From positions 9,506-18,963 of the forward strand of contig PLXU01000087.1 in assembly GCA_003151555.1 (NCBI GenBank): 9,458 nt of DNA, in the 5' to 3' direction. The stretch comes from Acidimicrobiaceae bacterium. GTDB lineage: Bacteria; Actinomycetota; Acidimicrobiia; Acidimicrobiales; RAAP-2. The notes beneath the pieces were generated by a model. The model was not told the origin of the DNA, searched no databases, and was given only the letters and a program-made list of their open reading frames with translations. Of this stretch, positions 7,028 through 9,458 are shown in pieces. The position numbers and the translations under genes are program-made. Each line of letters begins with the position of its first letter. Position 1 is the stretch's first letter.

Positions 7028-7257
7028 GATTCAACACTTAAAGTCAGTGGCCGTTGGCTCTTGGGCAATGATGGGAGCACTAGCGGTGACAAAAAAGTGC
7101 GTGGTCAAGCCAGCTGGCGAACGGTTCATCGCTCTCGCGCCTTTTGAAATTCGACTTAGCTAATGAAGTCTCCTCCAGTTAGGAGGTCGGCCGACACAAT
7201 TTGTGATCGTCTTGGCTCCGTGCGAGCTGGGCACGTTTATTCGTTGGCCGACGAGCG
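7028..7257. other. Gap between convergent genes with small hairpins
   Basis: These 230 bases separate the convergent membrane-protein and kinase stop codons. No convincing gene is seen. The gap contains a 5-bp hairpin, CCTCC-AGTTA-GGAGG (7172-7186), directly followed by the palindrome GTCGGCCGAC (7186-7195), whose GGCCGAC core recurs at about 7244. The hairpin may contribute to termination for both genes, but no T-run follows it. Confidence 0.4.
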
Positions 7258-8706
7258 CTAAAAGGTGACGGCGCTGAGATCGGGAATCGTCTTTTCGACT
7301 CGGTGGACCAACTCCTTCCAGTTCTCGCGTGAGGCGAGTCGTTGCTCGTGAGTGAAGTGCGTGGTGAACGCTTCGGCCGGTGACCAGAGGTTTTCTACGT
7401 CGGTTAAGTTGAGGAGGCCTCCGCTCACTAGGGCCATGAGTCCGGCGCCGCGGGTGGTGGCTTCCAATTCCGATGAGACGGTAACCGTCAGGCCCGTGAG
7501 GTTGGCTAGGCATTGCACAAAGAATCGGTTGGCCGTCATGCCGCCGTCAACCCTCAGTTCAGCGAGTTCGGAACCCGTTTCGCGCTCGGCCGCATCGACG
7601 AGATCGGCGCCGCGTTGGGCAATTCCCTCGAGCACCGCGCGTACGAGGTGCGCCTTCGAGGAGCCGCGGGTGATACCAAAAAATCCCCCCCGAGCTCCGA
7701 AGTCCCAATGTGGTGTGCCTAGACCGGAAAGGGCTGGCACAAAGCTCACACCGCCGCACGAGTCCACGGAGCGAGCGAGCATTTCACTTTGCGCGGCGTC
7801 TTCGATGAGGCCAAGGTCGTCTCGCAGCCACTCGATACAGGCCCCGGCAGAAAACATAATGGCTTCAACACCCCAGATCACCTCTCCTTCGCGGCTTCGC
7901 AGCACTGTCGGGAAGCATCCGGAATCGAACACGGCCATTGAGTCTGGTCCCGGGCCGCCCCTCACCATGTCGAGCATGGCGCCGGTGCCAAAGGTGATTT
8001 TGGCTCCCTGGGAAACGCAGGAAAGTCCAAAAAGAGAAGCCGGCTGGTCGCCGATAAGCGCGGTAATTGGCGGTGCGCCTTCTAGGGCGCTCGCGACGCC
8101 GTGCGCGCCCATGGTGTCAACGATGCCGGGCATCATCACCACATCGAGTCCGAGCAGGGCCAGTACCCGTTTGTCCCAGGTCGCAAGGTCGAGCTTCACC
8201 AGTCCGTTGACGCCGGCGTTCGAGCGATCGGTTATGTGCAATGCGCCTTCGCTCAAGAGCCAGGTAATCCAAGTTTCGACGGTGGCGAATCGAAGTTCGT
8301 TTGCGTCGCGGCCCGAATGATTCACCAGCCACTTTGCCTTGGTGGCCGATTGATTGGGCATGAGGCGCAGACCTTCTGCCTGCAACAAAAGACAATCGAT
8401 CACCGTGCGCAGGTCCTGCCAACCCAACGCTGGTCCCACGGGCTGACCCGAGACGGGGTCAAAGACAATCGTGGTGGCGCGCTGATTGGTGATGCCCACC
8501 ACGTCACAACGCCCGCCATCACGTAACGTGCGCCGAGCGAGAGTGAGAACAATCCGACCAATCTCGAGCGCGTCCAATTCGACTTCGCCCGGTTGGGGTG
8601 TAGACACGCTGAGCTGCTGTTGATGGATGTGCGAGACCTTGCCCGAAGTGTCCACGAGCGCCGTGCGCACCGACGTGGTGCCCACGTCGATGGCAAGGGC
8701 GTTCAC
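7258..8706 (-). CDS. FGGY-family carbohydrate kinase, glycerol-kinase-like
   Basis: A 482-residue cytosolic ATP-dependent kinase of the FGGY family. It has the phosphate-1 loop IDVGTTSVRT (6-15), NQRATT (74-79), WQDLRT (96-101), catalytic-base loop GDQPASLFG (219-227, Asp220), adenosine-site loop FGTGAMLD (239-246), FVPALSGLGTPHWD, and the C-terminal DGGMTANRF (387-395). The overall pattern is that of glycerol kinase, but Glu of the glycerol-contacting NQRE motif is Ala77, and the Tyr expected before SGTKxKW is Asn118, so the substrate may be another small polyol or dihydroxyacetone. The reading frame stays open to 8901, but the true start is GTG 8706. It overlaps the upstream stop by 4 bases (GTGA) and sits just before the first beta strand, whereas the extra 65 residues are Arg/Pro-rich shadow sequence of the next gene. 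It is probably cotranscribed with that AGPS-like oxidase. Confidence 0.9.
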   Translation of the reverse strand: MNALAIDVGTTSVRTALVDTSGKVSHIHQQQLSVSTPQPGEVELDALEIGRIVLTLARRTLRDGGRCDVVGITNQRATTIVFDPVSGQPVGPALGWQDLRTVIDCLLLQAEGLRLMPNQSATKAKWLVNHSGRDANELRFATVETWITWLLSEGALHITDRSNAGVNGLVKLDLATWDKRVLALLGLDVVMMPGIVDTMGAHGVASALEGAPPITALIGDQPASLFGLSCVSQGAKITFGTGAMLDMVRGGPGPDSMAVFDSGCFPTVLRSREGEVIWGVEAIMFSAGACIEWLRDDLGLIEDAAQSEMLARSVDSCGGVSFVPALSGLGTPHWDFGARGGFFGITRGSSKAHLVRAVLEGIAQRGADLVDAAERETGSELAELRVDGGMTANRFFVQCLANLTGLTVTVSSELEATTRGAGLMALVSGGLLNLTDVENLWSPAEAFTTHFTHEQRLASRENWKELVHRVEKTIPDLSAVTF

Positions 8707-9458
8707 CACGGTTCGCCGCCCACGCCCAGGACGCCGGGGTTCAGTAGGTGTAACGGGTCCAGCATTTCCTTGAGTGCGCGCAGGACTGGGTAGGTGCTGC
8801 CCAAGGCCTCTTGCACGAAGCGCGCGCGGTTGTGGCCTACGCCGTGATGATGGCTTAAGGTCCCGCCGATCGCGAGTACGGCCCGGGTGGCCACGTCCCA
8901 CGCCAGGCGGTAGTAGTCGGTGGGATCGTGTTCCGGTCGACCAGCGAACGTGAAATAGAGGCAGGCCCCGTCTACGTACGCGTGCGACTGGTGCACCGTG
9001 ACGACCAGTGTGTCGGCGAGCGATGACAGCGCTGCCACCACGCGTTCGTGCATTGTGTGAAGTAGGGCCCAGGGACCGGCAACCTCGATCGTGTCAACGA
9101 CGATGCCGTGCTCCCAGAGCGACGCGAGCGTACTGACGTCGTTGCGATGCTCCAGCCACGTCTCGACGTAGGAGCGGCTGAGGGCGGAGGCGTTTATGCA
9201 CTCTTCGCCCACGATCTTCATGGTGGCCTCGACGAGGAAGAGGTCGCCTTCGTCAAGCACGACGAGCAGACACTGGCCGACGTCGAATATCCGTTTCGAT
9301 TCCGCCTCGTCGTATAGGCGCAGCACCGCTGGGCGGGCGCCGCGCTGCATCACGCGTCGACAGGCCTCCAATCCTTCGCCAAAAGTCGCGAAGCCGAACG
9401 CGGCGCGCTCCTCGTGCCCAGGGCGGCGATGCAGCACTAGGGTCGCGCGGGCAATGAC
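8703..9458 (-). CDS. FAD-linked oxidase, alkyldihydroxyacetonephosphate-synthase-like (C-terminal part, cut by right edge)
   Basis: The C-terminal 251 residues of a vanillyl-alcohol-oxidase-type flavoprotein; the frame is still open at the right edge, so the FAD-binding N-terminal half lies outside. Resemblance to alkyl-DHAP synthase (AGPS) is clear. RPAVLRLYDE matches its APASxRLMD block. YFTFAGR is followed by a DPTDYYRLAWDVATRAVLAIG helix, then GGTLSHHHGVGHNR with the family's His triplet (8835-8852), and a final LDPLHLLNPGVLG. AGPS swaps the acyl group of acyl-DHAP for a fatty alcohol, making the first ether-lipid bond; bacterial relatives are often uncharacterised and may oxidise other substrates. 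A GTG near 9437 sits within conserved sequence and is not the start. The TGA stop overlaps the kinase GTG start, so the two genes are probably coupled, linking the oxidase to glycerol/DHAP chemistry. Confidence 0.85.
   Translation of the reverse strand, partial: VIARATLVLHRRPGHEERAAFGFATFGEGLEACRRVMQRGARPAVLRLYDEAESKRIFDVGQCLLVVLDEGDLFLVEATMKIVGEECINASALSRSYVETWLEHRNDVSTLASLWEHGIVVDTIEVAGPWALLHTMHERVVAALSSLADTLVVTVHQSHAYVDGACLYFTFAGRPEHDPTDYYRLAWDVATRAVLAIGGTLSHHHGVGHNRARFVQEALGSTYPVLRALKEMLDPLHLLNPGVLGVGGEPW

Noticed and set aside
6981..7163. 60-residue plus-strand frame straddling the end of the membrane-protein gene
   Set aside because: It begins inside the membrane-protein gene in another frame, has no ribosome-binding site of note and no recognisable motif.
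7352..8320. 322-residue plus-strand frame opposite the kinase
   Set aside because: Ser/Pro/Arg-rich, no recognisable motif, and entirely opposite a well-supported conserved kinase gene.
8707..8901. 65-residue N-terminal extension of the FGGY kinase
   Set aside because: It is antisense-independent shadow sequence of the overlapping AGPS-like gene in another frame, Arg/Pro-rich, without homology to the kinase fold; GTG 8706 gives the family N-terminus and a 4-base overlap.
1..9458. CRISPR array, tRNA genes, insertion sequence or phage attachment site
   Set aside because: No regularly spaced direct repeats, tRNA-like cloverleaf, transposase motif or terminal inverted repeats were recognised on reading both strands.

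Overview
The window looks like part of a high-GC actinobacterial chromosome, possibly Acidimicrobiia-like, though the class is a guess. The signs are the high GC of most genes, frequent GTG/TTG starts, tightly overlapping gene chains, an actinobacterial-style RNase P RNA, and a P450/ferredoxin-reductase/FGGY-kinase/FAD-oxidase gene content.

Left part (1-3666). The window opens inside the RNase P RNA gene rnpB, read leftward, with a well-placed promoter at 186-214. Diverging from it is a rightward four-gene chain in which each junction overlaps by 4 bases: xseA and xseB (the two subunits of exodeoxyribonuclease VII), a metallo-beta-lactamase-fold hydrolase of the glyoxalase II/persulfide dioxygenase type, and an FAD/NAD-dependent ferredoxin reductase of the BphA4/CamA type.

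Middle (3667-5398). A cytochrome P450 resembling the CYP124/125/142 group runs leftward and converges on the ferredoxin reductase with only 40 bases between stop codons. The reductase could feed electrons to the P450, but no ferredoxin gene lies in the window. The roughly 400 bases upstream of the P450 hold a decayed, leftward C-terminal piece of an FGGY (glycerol-kinase-like) gene, and just after it a plausible P450 promoter with a palindrome.

Right part (5399-9458). A rightward, visibly lower-GC gene encodes a multi-spanning GT-C-type membrane glycosyltransferase-like protein with two strong internal inverted repeats. It sits between the kinase remnant and an intact, leftward FGGY kinase. 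That kinase keeps the catalytic core of glycerol kinase but has lost two glycerol-contacting residues. It overlaps by 4 bases the gene upstream of it, the C-terminal part of an alkyldihydroxyacetonephosphate-synthase-like FAD oxidase that runs off the right edge. The last two genes probably act together in glycerol/DHAP-linked, perhaps ether-lipid, metabolism; this is inference.

Most notable for follow-up: the kinase remnant matching the intact kinase on the other side of a compositionally different gene, the altered substrate pocket of the intact kinase, and its coupling to an AGPS-like oxidase.
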